A stretch of DNA of 64,000 nt. It comes from Limnoperna fortunei (taxonomy: Eukaryota; Mollusca; Bivalvia; Mytilida; Modiolidae). Positions 36,885-51,329 of this stretch are shown piece after piece (the first letter of the stretch is position 1; every line of letters starts with the position of its first letter). The stretch lies in NCBI GenBank assembly GCA_944474755.1, contig OX104119.1, forward strand, positions 83,146,896 through 83,210,895. Direction: 5' to 3'. The notes beneath the pieces were generated by a model, which was not told the origin of the DNA, searched no databases, and worked only from the letters and a program-made list of their open reading frames with translations. Made by a program: the position numbers and the translations under genes.

Positions 36885-38011
36885 TACTTATATTTAAATA
36901 AATCCTCTATCAGTATAGAATATCATATTAAACGAACGTGCATAAAAAGATTTGAGAGTATCTTGATAGGAATGTTCCTGGTGAATTAGTTTTTAATTTA
37001 TAATGAGCAAAATCTTCACATTGAGTCCAATAACTCGTAACTGTTGAATTTGGGGTTATAAATTTACCTCGATAAATAATGTTTGTAAGGACATCTATCC
37101 AATGCTAAGGTATTGGTTAAAATCGATTTATACCTGTAAAACTAATACCCTATATCTGTACTACTACATGTACAGATATTATTACACACGAACGGGTTTG
37201 ATTAAAAACCTGAAAGGCCAGACTTGTGTTGAAAAAAAAAGTATCTTGGTTTAAGAATATTACAGATAAGTATGGCAACGAATACAATCTGAAGTTTTGT
37301 TTGGAAGACTCTGAGCTCAAATCAATGTTATGACTACTTGTTTGAAGGTAACTCAGAATTCGCCGCATTCTAGTGCTTGGCAAAAACCTTCGTCGTTATA
37401 AAAAGAAACGTTTATATGTTTAGTAGTGAAATAGATTAATACAAATGTAAAACAGAGGTATATTTTACGTATTTATAGTGATATATATAAATTCCATCCA
37501 AGATATTTATCGATAATTATTAACAAAGAACTAGTTTACTTCAATAAAGCAAAACATATGGCTCTTACATAGCTGGACGGAGACTAAAGGAATCAAAGGC
37601 GTTACATTTTTTTATAATATATTTTTCATTATTCCTGTGATTATTGAGCAATAATTATACTATTTTGTATAGACGTAGATTTCCAATAATTCTTAATCTA
37701 AAATCACAGCGTGGTAATGTACATCGTTATAATAACATTCTCATATTGAAAGTACGGTGGCATGTATTAAGAACACGTGGAAATGATGAACTATACGGCA
37801 GAAATGAGTGACTATTATATATAATTATACTAAAAGTCATCCCGTATGAAAATATAAAAACTGCTTACCGCGTTTAGTCAATGGTATGCTCCTCATGTAG
37901 ACAAAAAAAAGTACAATTTGAAAGCTAAAATTATATTCCACAAATAATCGGCGTTTTTTTTCAATTTGATAGTAAATTTTGATATAATTTAGAATGGATT
38001 GGGGCTAGGAG
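36885..38011. other. Intronic non-coding sequence
   Basis: Nothing supportable seen. Confidence 0.5.
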
Positions 38012-38385
38012 CAGTACATTGTGTGGTGAATGAGAATAACTTCTGCCTGGTACCCAACAAATTATTGTACATTATGTGGGGAACGGGAATAAATTTTGCC
38101 TGGTACCTAACACATTATTGTACATGGTATTGGGAACGAGGATAATTTCTCTGCTCGGTACCTAACAAATTATTGTACATGATGTGGGGAACGTTAATAA
38201 CCTGTGACTGGTACCCAACAAATAATGTATGGTGTATGGGGAACGAAAATAACGTCTGCCTGGTACCCAACAAATTATTGTACATTGTGTGGGGAACGAG
38301 AATAAATTTGCCTGGTACCTAACACATAAGAACTTCTCGTGATACTTAGCAAATTATTGTACATTGTATTGGGAACGAGACTAAC
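38012..38385. repeat. Degenerate 53-bp minisatellite, about 7 copies
   Basis: Copies share TGGTACCCAACAAATTATTG then TACATTGTGTGGGGAACGAG. GGTACC recurs at about 38049, 38102, 38157, 38210, 38261 and 38314. Spacing varies from 51 to 55 bp and divergence is high, so the array is old. Confidence 0.85.
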
Positions 38386-39071
38386 CTCCTGTTATAGAAA
38401 TATCAGTTAAATTGGAAAGACATACAAAAGTATGTAGCAAACCACGGAAACAGTTTAACAGCTGATTTTATGCATAAAACCCCGGATGTAAATCACTCCC
38501 GGCTGCTCATTTACGAGTAATGGGACCTATTTGTAGCTCCGTCCATAAATAGGAGCTTATTGTAGCTACCTGGTACCTATCAAAATTACTGTACTATTTT
38601 ATATAGAAGATAATCGTTCTACTATTTTTATTGAACATACGTGTAACAAAATGCTATTTTAAAAATATTTTTTTAATTTTTGCTTTAAATAAAATACACT
38701 AAAAAATAAAATCCGATAACAATCAGGTGCAATTATGTTTTCCGCATTTCTATTTTTGGGACGTTCTTTATAGCTATCCACTTCTAACAATTCTGTCATA
38801 TTTGTTTGATATGAAGACAAATATTGACTTTTTAAAAAGAGGTTAGTAATTTTTATAATCACTTTTTGATCATATTGATGCAAAGTTTATCTTATGGAGC
38901 TGATCGAAATATATAGATGTTCGTCAAATACATATATGTCAGTGCTTTGATAAAAAAATAGGAAATACGAAAAATACTAAGTTTTACTCTCTTTATTAGA
39001 TGGCAAGGAAACGTTTATAAAGTTACTAGGAATACCCTGCTATGAATTTGGCCTACGTTAAATAAAGTGAT
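38386..39071. other. Intronic non-coding sequence
   Basis: Nothing supportable seen. Confidence 0.5.
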
Positions 39072-39240
39072 TGATTGAATTTTTGCTTAACGTCGAGCAA
39101 GAACTATTTCTGCTATATTCAGGACGACAACAAATTAACAAACAATGAATCAATAGGAAGCAGGACATAGGAAACACAATTTTGACTGCCACAGGAAAAG
39201 CATGACGTATTGGGTAGGGGAGGAGATTCTAAGAAGCAGA
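39072..39240 (+). repeat. Dispersed repeat family B, copy 1
   Basis: It contains in order TTGCTTAACGTCGAGC, ATTCAGGACGACAACAAATT, TTTGACTGCCACAGGAAA and GGGTAGGGG. The same landmarks in the same order are found at 57805-57940 in this window. It may be a second retroposon family common in molluscs; no termini found. Confidence 0.5.
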
Positions 39241-42200
39241 TACAAGAAGACTCTTTTTTTTTAGAAATTTACAAAAAAGGGTCTTTAACATGTAGGTAGC
39301 CTGGCATTGTCCATACACGTTACTCTCGATGGTCCTTATTATAATCTGCCAAATGCAAACCTTCTCTATCCACCACGTAAGGATGTGCTAGGGGTCCAGC
39401 ACTAGGAACCCTCACAGTATGACCTAAGGATTATAAATCAAAAGGAGAATTATGCAGACGTTACGACAACATGTAAGGGAGTTAGAAATTTAACGTTTGG
39501 ACCAGAAATGCCAAAGAAATAAATAAAACTACTTATGAGCGGAGATTCCTTATTATTTAACCCCAAATCTATATATATTTTTCGGGGCAAGCAAGAATCA
39601 AAAACCAGCCAAATAAATGTTGTTTGAAGTAAATTGGTCTCGTTCGCTGTTGCTACAAAATGAGCTGTCCTAGTATGTATTTGTGTTTAGGGGTCATTTT
39701 TACAGGCACTGACGGCCTATGAGCCACTCGGGAATTTTAATTTTCCCAGACCAGACCTTCGATCTTCTTCGCATCACATCCATCTTCATTAAAGATTCTA
39801 ACATGTTCTCATGCCGTCTAATTAAAGCATTTGTTCATGTCTGTCAAAATGACAATCCAAGGATTCAATACAGCCAAAGGTTTAATTCACGTCATCTTGG
39901 AACAGATTGACAGCCCGATTCCCCGAACATGATAGAATGTTTTCGGGAATATTGTTCGTTTCATAATGGCATACAAAAATTCGATGTGGTACGCTAATAA
40001 CATCGGTATGGGCGGCGATAGGGCTAATTTTGATAGCTTTTTTGCCAAAAGACTTGTTCTTCGACGTAAAGATTTAATTAGTAGAGTCTAAGGGCAAATT
40101 TGGGAAAATTAAAACTTCATATTTATATCCATCATTATTGTCAGAATATATAGCGATTAGAATTCAGAATTATAGCGGCGATTTTAAATTTATTGAAAGC
40201 AATAGCTGACACAAAAATAGAGAGATATTATTGACCAATTTATTTATTATATTGATTTGTCCTTAATTTGGTTTTTCATGCGGAATCCGTTTTTTTCTTT
40301 TGTTTGTACCTTTCCCAAGTCTTTGTTTATTTGTTTTGGCAGTGTTCACTGTTTTTTTTGTGTATTTAGATCTTTTTCAGTTTTTACAACACAGTTCAAA
40401 CATTCTGGGTGTCTTTAATCTGGTTGTTTGTTTAAATGTTTCTTATTTCGTAGATAGCCACCAGTATTTGATATCTATGTTCTGTTCCATGTCTTGTTGT
40501 AAGATGTAAACTATTGTTCGTTGTCTGTTTATTGAATAAATCTGCGCAAAGACGAGCATGGGAATTCATTAAACGTTCTTATCTTTCAAATTTCTTTCTA
40601 AATCGAAAATGTTCTTTTATCAACATCTAAATCAGCACTTTAACCCAGGTACGGAATTAATCAACTAGTTAATCAATATCTATTTTAGTTGCAAAATAAT
40701 TTAAGTAACGATATAAAGTAAAATTATGATTTATCTTCTGAATTTGATTTCGCCGAGAGAACTAAACAAATGAGTACTAGATAAGATAGAAATTTGAATC
40801 CAAATAAATTAACCCCATGAGACACACAGAACTTGTAAACATTTTGTCTGATTGCAGACTTTCTGTATAAAGCATTCAAATGACCACCACAAAAGCTCAA
40901 AATGGCCTACACCCTGGAAGCAGTTTCTCATAAACTCTTAATGACAGAATTGTTATCTTGATCATCAAGAAAACGTCTGAATCGGAAATTAGAATATATT
41001 GAAAAGTTTCTGAGCGTTATCAGACTGCTGAAGGACTCGGCATCATACCCAATGAATGAACTCTCACATTTTGCCTGATTAATAATATATTATTATTACG
41101 TTTTGTTATTTTTTGTCATTTCATTAACATTATGTAAATAAGAAAGGAGGGCTGTTTGCGCGCATTCTTGATTCTAAATGTTCGTACGAGCAGAATGCAT
41201 TTTATAAAAAAAAATAAGTGATCTCAATGAAAAGTAGATGAACGAAAAGCAGATTGAACCAAAATAACAAAAACTCCTCTATTGCACTTTAATTAAAGTC
41301 GGTCTTCGTGCAAAAGATAGATACATTGACAGTTTTTTTTATTTGATGAGACGCATGCGCATCACTCTGTAAGAAATTTACGCACTGGACATAAACGTGG
41401 CGCAAGGCGCACTAAATTCGATATGATAGTTAAAAAGTTTTAGAAGACAGAAACATGAAAGAGTAATTAAATAAGAAATGTGTGGTATCATTAAGTGACG
41501 AACTAATAATTATATTTGTATCATGTATGCTTGAAATAAAATTTAATCATTTAATTAAACTAACTGCAAAAGTTTGTATGTCTGAGTGGACCTGTTTTCG
41601 TACATAAACTTAAATGAAAACAACATCCAACAATTCATATTTAGATCTATCGATTACATATCCCGCTGATGTTTATAAGTATCTTATTCGTATTGTATCG
41701 CTTATTATCGTAAACGAAGGCGATTAATTAGAAAATCTTCTGTACAGAGACTATAAAGTCGTCAGTCATTTCGTGCAAGCATCAAAGAAAAGGATATGAG
41801 CTTGGTCTATTTGATGTGACGAGGAAGAAACGCGGGATTAAAATTAACGATATTTTTCAAACGTATCAAAATTTAATTATCTCAGTGCTTTCTCATTTAG
41901 TTTGTTACTTATTACGAAAATAAATGATGATAATCGAATAAATGCTAGTTTTACTCATTATGTGTTTGAAGTACTTTGTCTGTGAGCGAGCAATTAGCCA
42001 TGTCTATGGCCAGGAACGTTTAGAAACAAGGAATCAGTACGAAAGCATCAAAAACTAGTTACATTGTTATTAGATCGGTAAATGAGTGTCATTAAAAGAT
42101 TTGCTTTGCTGCAGGTCGCTTACGACCCTCTCAACAAATGTTGTTTAGAACGTTTCTTTAAACGCCCAGATATGGTAGTCTTCTTCCAACTTTGGGACCA

Positions 42201-44700
42201 CGACCACACGAGTTAGTTAGAACAAAGCATGAAATGGATGATCCATCATAAATGGCCTTTTCATAACTGTATCAAATAGATGAAACGTTTAGTATTTTCT
42301 GGATTAGTAATTGAGTAGTCAAATTAGTAGTAGTCTCTAATTCCTAAATGCGCAAGTTTTCTGAATGTTGGATAGGTCTTTGGGTTGAAATCAACACGGA
42401 AAAAGAAGAATACATACAAAAGCTTAGTACGTGTAGTAATAGCGACATAGTTGTAAATGCATGTAACACCTCTTATGACTCCTACGAAATTAACCCATAT
42501 TCGAGGATCTGACCTAGTTATTTGACAGTAACATGAGCTGTCAAGATACATGTATCGATATTAATAACTGACGATGTCATTTTTATTTGCTACGTTTCTA
42601 GTTATAACTGATTTTAACTCTTTAAAGTTATTAATAGCCACACTTAAGACTTCCAGCAATACTTTTACATCAGACATGTTAAAAGTCAATGCATCGTTAA
42701 CAAATATGAATAACTGATCGATTTGTGTAATCAAAGTTTCTTAGTTTTGACACAGATACTGTCAACTTAAATAACACTGGCCGACTACAGATATGACAAC
42801 GTGTGAACGCAAAATTAGATTATTTTTTATTGAAAAATGACAATGATATAATTAAACTTAAAATATTTATTAAATGTCAGGCTTCAATTGCTTTGTCTTA
42901 TTATTCATGGCGGATAAATTTGTATCAGTATTGTAATCTTACATTTTGTTTACTGCCACGCATTTTAAAAGAATAAACTAAAAATATTGGAAACGGGTAC
43001 GTATCCCACTTGGATTAATTCCCATTAAATTATTAACTACCCGTCATTGTCAAGACGTTTACCCTTGAGCTAGTATAGTTTCGAGGTATGTTAACTCCAT
43101 AAAAACCTTATTGCAGATTGTAATAATTGCCATCCGCTCAAACTGTGATGTGAATTTTGAAGCAAATTAATTTCCCGGAATATTGGTTTTATATTTAGGC
43201 AGAGGTAGTAAATTCACCAGATATATTAACCAATTAACCATGTGATGGTTTTTTCATCGTGATAAATTTTCTTAATGTTTGAATTTCATATTCCAATCAC
43301 CATAAATGTTGTACAATGCATGACAATACTCGTATTATAAACCTACAAGGCGTAAATATTCAATCAATATTAAACTCCGCCATTTCGAACCAAATTATTA
43401 ATGCTTTTTAACATTTTAAAAGCAGATCCGTCATCGGTATGGAAATGATATTTCGGACGTCAGTCAAAATGTCATACTGTAAATATCGTTGATTTGCCGT
43501 TTGAATTTATAAGTAATGATTTTATTATTAGTGTGATCAACAGATTGACATATCCATCTAAGTTTATTAATGTTGTAACTAAATTCAGAAACGCAGACGG
43601 AAGTGTTTACTCGAAGCCATATCTGCCGATACTATTTTTTATAATGAATGCGGGACTTAAGACATAACAAATCAGACTCTTTGAATGCTCTTAAATTAGT
43701 AAATAAAATCAAAAACTTCCATCGTTAATAATATTCTTGCAACAACAAAAAATGCAACGATTTTAGAAAAAAAAAGGTTTTCTTGAAAAAGTAGTCTGAT
43801 CTTGATATTTCCTTCGTCAGAATAAATGTCATTTTTCAACAACGTCAGAATCGCTGATAGAAGCCAGTTTACAAACACTTTGTGACTGGTAAAAAAAGGT
43901 GAATTTTTTTGTGGGGGGAGGGGGATTTTGTGGATTGGCTTTTTTTTAATGCTCCTTCAAATTTATTTTGTAATGGTGTGTCGGAAATCATGTCAGAGCT
44001 GCAGTGGTAAACTTTTGTTATTAGTGTTTGATGTTTTAAGACTTGTGCGCACACTCGAGAACGGGACTAAAATCAATTTTCGCTTTAAATGACAAACATG
44101 TTTACAGCGATTTTTTGCAGTTACAAATTACATTTTATGTATTTGGAAACCTTGAGACTTCAAATTTTAACGCCCACGTCCACATTTTGATGGACTACAA
44201 TATGAGATAAACGGTGCACATTCCATTAGAATTTTGTTATGATTTCTCATCAGATTAATGTTTCAATCCAATACAAGCAACAACTAGCACGATGTGTTGT
44301 CCAATTAAACTATTCCAATAACACAATGAATAAAAACCAAACAGTTTATATTCCAATATTTTTTCTGTTATTTTTATCTTCGAAGAACTTAATGTTTCCA
44401 TTTGTCCCCATAGTTTCCTAATAAAAATATGTAATCGCTGGAAAATAATGTGATGATTTAAGTTGACAGTCCAAACCTTGTTAATTAGATGTTTGGCCAT
44501 GGGTCATTTTCTCATATTACTAACCGGAATTCTATGTCTGATCATATCCCTCTATTGACAATAATTTACACAAATCTAGTGACTTGAAAATGCCTATCCA
44601 ATCTTAGAATCTGTCGCGTTTGATAAATTGATCATTATCTTCGAAATAACGTTGAAGACGGTAATTATAGATACAATGACGGACAAACCAGGCTAATACA
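39241..44700. other. Intronic non-coding sequence
   Basis: A 5.4-kb stretch with only short ORFs (75 codons or less) and no recognised repeats. It is the longest repeat-poor part of the window. Confidence 0.5.
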
Positions 44701-44702
44701 AT

Positions 44703-44802
44703 AGGCTCGAAAGGCCGGAGAGAATGACTTGGACTATGATAGAAATAACACAGCTCGAAAGGCCGGAGAGAATGACTTAGTCTTTGATAGAAATGGCACT
44801 GC
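44703..44802. repeat. 52-bp tandem duplication
   Basis: Two copies start GCTCGAAAGGCCGGAGAGAA at 44703 and 44755, with a few mismatches. Confidence 0.9.
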
Positions 44803-45007
44803 ATAAAATAAGTAGAGACCCGTCTCCACCAAATCTCCAACTTCTTAAATTAAGCGTATTTACCTCCATTCATTTTTCTTATTTATCTGCCGTATAAGCC
44901 TTCTTATAAAGCTTAAAACAATCAAGTCAGAATATTACTTTTGAAAACTAATGAGACATTTTTTTCTTTTATACTTACTACAAAAATATCAATTCTTCAT
45001 GTTTTTG

Positions 45008-45200
45008 TGGTCGAGTGGTATAGGTTGTTAGCCATCCACTATTGATCATACTAAACATTTTGGTTTTTAATTCAAGACTTATTCGAGAAAGATGAACTCG
45101 ACTTAGACCTAAAACAACAAGGATTTTTAACCTTAATTGAAGAACGAAGATTTCTCGTCGGTACCTCTGGCTTTCTTCACAACAAAACTCAACACCATTA
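45008..45200 (+). mobile_element. tRNA-derived SINE, diverged
   Basis: The head reads GTGGTCGAGTGGTATAGG, then CCACTATTGATCAT. The body has GAACTCGACTTAGACC and ACAACAAGGATTTTT, then GTCGGTACCTCTGGCTTTCT and an ACAACAAAAC end. Order matches the SINE at 58979. The B box is degenerate. Confidence 0.65.
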
Positions 45201-46300
45201 ATTGCATGGTTAATAAAGTATTTTATCTTATATAGCTAAACAGTTCCAAAAAGCAGCGTTAAAAAATCGATCTATTTCTCTTTTATAGTTGAAAACTAAT
45301 AACATATTATAATTTCTATAATACGATATATGATTATGTACAATTTACAATTTTTATAATATTATTATTTATGATAATGTACACCGATATTTACCAATTA
45401 ATAACCTTTTTCAAATATATATCAACTATACAATGTTCAGTCCTTGAATGTCACTCACTCCAAAATTGATTTCCATGTTAATTTCCGCGTCTTGTAGGAT
45501 ATTGAATTTAGAATACAAGAATTTTTGCTTGGAAGTGACGCCTGTCTCTTTCAAGTCTTTGAAATATTGAACAGCATGTAAATGAGATTCTCTGTGTTAA
45601 GAGGTGACTGTCACAAATAACATAGGAATAACCAATGTTCGTATGCTATATTTTATATTTTTTGTTAAGACTAAGTCGAAAACGCACTTTTGACGTATTG
45701 TATTGTGTAAATTTGCATTTTGTTATCATCTCAAATGCGTTTAAGTTAGCAAGATATATATTGTAATATCCATTTTATTGCCAACTAAATTACATTAAAA
45801 GCAAACACGTAGCTGCAAGTTACAAAGACGCTTTATTGATGATAAAATAGTCGTGTACAAAACGGTCTGATAACGAGATGAATCCGATACATGCTTTTCT
45901 GCTGGCATTCGCCTACAAATGATGGAAAATTGAAATCTCACTTAATAGTGAATAGTATAAAAATAGAAGAAGTTGTAAGTTATCAAGTAACACAATTGGA
46001 TACTGCAATAAAATTACTGAATATAACCAAACACTCAAGGTGTTTAGTCAGAAAAAGAAATTATTTTATAGCAAGAAATGTGTACGTCTAGGTCGAAGGT
46101 CGGCGGTTCGCACTGGACTTTAGACCACCAATCAAACTCCTAAAAACTTAATGATAAAACTTTTAGAATCTAAATGTTGACTTTCTAATGATCTTCGTTT
46201 TGTTTAGAAGTCGTAGTTTTTATTCGTAATGAACGTAATACTTCATCAATATGTTGCCGTTATCTGATACGCGTTTGTAATTAAATACTTATAACACTAA
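45201..46300. other. Intronic non-coding sequence
   Basis: Nothing supportable seen; small ORF 45891-46091 has no motif. Confidence 0.5.
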
Positions 46301-46764
46301 TAAATGATCGGGAACTTTCATTCGGATAGTTAGCCATGTTAATGATCGGGAACTGTCATTTGGATAGTTAGCCATGTTAATGATCGGGAACTGTCATCCG
46401 GATAGTTAGCCATGTTAATGATCCGGAACTGTCATTCGAATAGTTAGCCATGTTAATGATCGGGAACTGTCATTCGGATAGTTAGCCATGTTAATGATCG
46501 GGAACTGTCATTCGGATACTTAGCCATGTTAATGATCGGGAACTGTCATTCGGATAGTTAGCCATGTTAATGATCGGGAACTGTCATTCGAATAGTTAGC
46601 CGTGTTAATGATCGGGAACTGTCATTCGGATAGTTAGCCATGTTAATGATCGGGAACTGTCATTCGGATAGTTAGCCATGTTAATGATTGAGAACTGTCA
46701 TTCGGATAGTTAGCCATGTTAATGATCGGGAACTGTCATTCGGATAGTTAGCCATGTTAATGAC
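46301..46764. repeat. 38-bp minisatellite, 12 copies
   Basis: The unit ATGTTAATGATCGGGAACTG plus TCATTCGGATAGTTAGCC is highly conserved, with scattered single-base variants (CATTTGG, CATCCGG, ATTGAGAAC, GCCGTG). Confidence 0.97.
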
Positions 46765-48734
46765 GATCAGTTTACCCTGTGTATGTACTTTTTAGGTTAG
46801 ACGTAATGAACTTGAACTGTGATATGATATAATATTTCATGCAGCTTTTATTGAACATTGATCATGTGTTAATATCCACTGATTCCTATCAAGTCCAACT
46901 TGGAATAACAACTTGTAAACTAACACGCATTTTCCATTCAGCATTAAATCCAAATATTCCGTATCAGTGCCTATTTGGTTGAACGATCGTTTATCTTCTT
47001 TATATAATAAGCAAGGAGTATAATAAAGTTGATACTGCGATTGAACTCAGGCGTTAAGGTATATTGTCACATGAAGAAAACATATCACCCCGACTCTTTC
47101 TCATGAGATTAATTTTTCTTTGTGATAATCTATCATAACACCCGCGTTCAAGGGCAGTATGATTGATATTATATGACAATAATTAAGATATATGTATGTA
47201 TCAAAGGTTGATGAGAGATCGACATCTAGCTGACCATATAATATTCAGCCTTTTGTAACAAGTTTATGGGTTATAATTTGTAATATGTAATGGAAGATAA
47301 ATAGACATCTTTCCTTCGTAAGTAAGTTCACTGTTACCATGGCGACATTTTGTTGAATATCATTTTAACAACCACTCTTTCGGATTCGAAGTTGATATTT
47401 TAGTTCTGCAACTGCTGTTGCAGGTTTTTTTTAATTGATTCATTTTTTAATTAATTACTTTAATATGGAGTTTTAAGTTATAATTAATTATAAATTATTT
47501 GTACCTATAACTATATATTAAAGATTAATCTAGTTCAAATTAATTATTATAATCATAAACCAATAAGAAGCGACCATGGTACACGGCAGTATTTGCAGTG
47601 GGAGATTGATATCTTTTATTTTATCGTTATATAATTTTATCAACTTGCAGTACTTTTGGCTTTTAACCAAATGTGTAATCGAACCAGTAGAATGTTGAAT
47701 TGTACAATATATAGTTTTCTTGAAATTGTAAGCATTTACTTAAAAGTGTCATTACTGCAAAACGGTAGACTGGAACGTTTTAACGTAAGTGAAAACTATC
47801 GGATTACCACATATCGGTCCTATCTTGAGCGATAATTTATGTTATAACTTGTCATTTTAAATTTTCAGCTAAAATGAGCAATGCTTTAATAAAAGAAAAC
47901 TGTTATTTTAGAACTATTTATATTTAAGCGATGCCATTCCTATGTTGGGTTTACTCGACTCACGTTTGTTTACAACTATGTTTTATTGTTGCGTCATCAG
48001 TTAGTTTTCTGTAAAATGGTTTTATCTGCAAAATGCAAAGAATAACTAAACAAAAACAAAAAAATTGACACGGCCAAAATCATAAGAAAAAAAGTATATA
48101 CAACTTTTATCATATTTCATATTTTTAAATTACAAAAAGGAAAATTGAAAACATTTTCTCCGTCAACACTGTAGAAGTTATCGTTAATAGTTTTGTTAAA
48201 CGAATTATTTGTTATTGGTTGAAGTACACAAACCAATTACTTACAATTTGCTAAAAACATTGTGATATCGATATTTATAAACAAATCGTCAGTTTTCATA
48301 TAGAACTAATTTTCAGAAAGGTATTTAATACACCTTTATTATTTATACAATTAAAAACATGTTGTAAATATTCGTGCTTACTGTCATGGCATATAAAATC
48401 ATATGACTTACAACATAAAGTACGAAAAGAATCGATCATAATTGAAAATAAACTGAAACTATTACGTAAATATAACTTGATCTTTACAAAAGTTTACTTT
48501 TCCATATTGTTTTATTATCAATACATATCCCGAAATCTTAAGTCAGACCTAAACCCTCAGAAATACCCAAGACGTGTCGTTAAATAAGGTCCTAAAATGA
48601 CGTTTTCACCGACGAAATTTGGTGAATACTTAAAGGCTAGACCAACGGTAGTCAGGTCGATTCTAACAATATACAATATGACTCATATCTGTTATATGTT
48701 TAAGCTTTTTCTTTCATTACTCTTACCAAAGGTT
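46765..48734. other. Intronic non-coding sequence
   Basis: Very AT-rich around 47420-47560, with interleaved TTAATTAATT motifs. Nothing else recognised. Confidence 0.5.
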
Positions 48735-48778
48735 TTTACCGGGCACCCCGGCATCCTTTACCGGGCACCCCGACATCC
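48735..48778. repeat. 22-bp tandem duplication
   Basis: TTTACCGGGCACCCCGGCAT plus CC is repeated once with one mismatch. It is GC-rich in an AT-rich context. Confidence 0.9.
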
Positions 48779-50531
48779 TAAAACAAACATAACTGACAAC
48801 ATGGTATAGTTGAAATCGGCGTTGATTTCTTTTCAACAAAACATCAAATCTTTTGTTCTTCATATCAATTTGACATATTTCTACCATAGAATGATTTCAT
48901 TAGGAGACTATCCATTTGTTTGTTCGGATCATAAAGTTCACTGACCACTTAAACCCAATAACATTATTTGTTTTTCTTTTACTTCCTTTTTGTAATAAAT
49001 CTCCTATTCAGAAACATGACAATCTCGTCACTAAGTCTGTGATTGACGATGGCTATTTAAGTGAGTGTTGTCCAATGGCTTTCACATAATTATATTAACT
49101 TCATAGGCTTCTAACCAGCAACCTGTCATTTCGTTTATTTGTATTTTTTAATACAATTGCATCTGGATTTATGTGGAAAAACAATTTGGTCAATATAAAA
49201 GAAACCTTAGAAAATTATAAGACACATTTTTTGCTTTTGTTCGCACGAATTAAATGTACATCGTCTTAACGATGTGTTCTTATGTTTCAACACTTGCCAA
49301 TAATAATGTCTGTCACGTGATATATTTGCGCTGAGATACAAGAAGTGGCGTCCGGAGACATGAACTAGCGTCCGTTTTTTTTTATGTTCACATTTAGTAT
49401 TACACTATAAATATAGTCAGTCGGTGTAATAATAGTACTGATAAATGCTCGAGATGTGTAAATAAAAATAAAAACGTTCGCCGAGAATCCCGGGTACTAT
49501 ATTATCAAATATATGGCACGGCTTGGCTGATGTGTGAGGTAAAGCCTCTCTTACCATGCAATACGTTGTTCATGAGCTACAGTTAAGACCAGCTCTACTC
49601 TGTTACAAAATGCTAATACAAACGGTTATACAACGGATAGGGTCAGAAACTGTTCTGTGGTCAGAGCCGCTGTGATTAAAAATGGGGGAAAGCGTCTCCG
49701 ACAAAAGAACTATCAGATATTTAAGAATTTGAAAATAAACTGAAAAAAGTATGGCACTGTTTCAATATTTTCTAGGGAAGTAAACATTCTGTATATTTAT
49801 ATTTAAAACTTTGCATATATATATAAAACATGGCTCTACCGACCTGCAGGGTATAATCTCATATTGGCGTACGGTGAGTGACAGGCACATATATCCAATC
49901 AACACCTTCGTCTGGAGACTCTCTTGTAAGCAATTAACAATATGTCACGTGACAGGTAGCATTAACAAAACGGGACGATGAGAGATCAATCAGTCATACT
50001 TTTTTCATAACGGCAGATTACTTAGTCAAACAGACGCTATAGACTGTTCCTTCTGCCAGTTTGTTCCCTCAGTATAAAGTAAATCTCTGTTCACCTCAGG
50101 CAAAGCCTTTTGTACTCAAGACGATATGGTATAGCTACAACTTAACCTTTTATCTGAATTATATGAAATAAAAATTGGCAGTAGACGTAATGAATTCTAT
50201 GAAACCCTGCTTCAGCTTTAGCGATAAGAATTATATAATAACTAAGAACATTGCATTATTAAAATAATTACTTTATAAGGGAATTATATACATTATATTT
50301 TTCGTGTTAGGTTGGTGATTGCTTCGTGTCCTAGCATAGAGATAAGTCTCATTAACCAAGAAAAGATATATAATGATTCAATTCCGTTAACGTCTGAAGG
50401 CGGGTAAATGGTAATTTGTCAGGGTTGGGAATAAAAGATTGAGGGTAGATAGCTGTTTATAAAGAATGTCTTCTAATTTCTGAGAGGCATGTAGGAAAAT
50501 ATAAGATGAATGAGTACAACAACTTCTGTTT
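48779..50531. other. Intronic non-coding sequence
   Basis: Nothing supportable seen. Confidence 0.5.
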
Positions 50532-50597
50532 GGGGCAAAAATGACCATTAATTCCACGTAAAGTGGGGCAATAATGACCATTAATTCCACGTAAAGT
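50532..50597. repeat. 33-bp tandem duplication
   Basis: GGGGCAAAAATGACCATTAA plus TTCCACGTAAAGT is present twice in tandem with one mismatch. Confidence 0.9.
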
Positions 50598-50982
50598 GTC
50601 AATAGCTCAATAGACCTTCAGCTTATAGTATAAATATCAACATAGCTACAGCGGCCATAAACAATCTTATTTTGATGCAATTATATTCTAAAGTCGACGG
50701 TATAGTGTGTTCCCAATTACCGAATACTTTGAGTAATTTGTATATTATGAAATAATTATACCTAATAATATAAATAGAACGAACGCTCATTTTAGCAATC
50801 TATCTGTTTTTAGTAGTGTTGAACGCCAACTTCTGCAATTTTTCAGTGCAATTTTTCAGCTATTTCATGGGCTCCAGTTTTTATTGGACGAGAGGAAGCA
50901 AGTACATCCCGTCGACTTTAAGCAGGAAAACTGTCAATCATTCTATGTTAAAAGTAAAGAACAACACGGCTACACTAAGGCT

Positions 50983-51066
50983 CATACCTCCTCATCCTCA
51001 GTGTAGACAGTCACGTGATCAGTAGTAGAATACAACTACTTACCACTGGGCCACAGAGGCCCCCTT
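50983..51066 (-). mobile_element. tRNA-derived SINE head, - strand
   Basis: The reverse complement reads GGGGCCTCTGTGGCCCAGTG, GTAAGTAGTTG, ACTGATCACGTGACTGTC and ACACTGAGGATG, matching the A-box head of the SINE at 58979. The body and tail are absent. Confidence 0.75.
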
Positions 51067-51170
51067 ATCAAATAGGTATCTTGTGTAGTTTGAAAAGGGA
51101 AGTAATTCAAGAAATTAGCAATAGTTTACCATGTAGCGTAGAAAGTCAGGTTACGATTATAGTCTGATTT

Positions 51171-51329
51171 ACCTATACGGCGTACAGTTAGTGTAATGAC
51201 TGACTTGGCACGTATCTGTTGTTACCTATACGGCGTACAGTTAGTGTAATGACTGACTTGGCACGTATCTGTTGTTACCTATACGGCGTACAGTTAGTGT
51301 AATGACTGACTTGGTACGTATCTGTTGTT
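51171..51329. repeat. 53-bp tandem triplication
   Basis: Exactly three 53-bp copies beginning ACCTATACGGCGTACAGTTA, with one substitution (GGCACG to GGTACG) in the third. It appears recent. Confidence 0.96.
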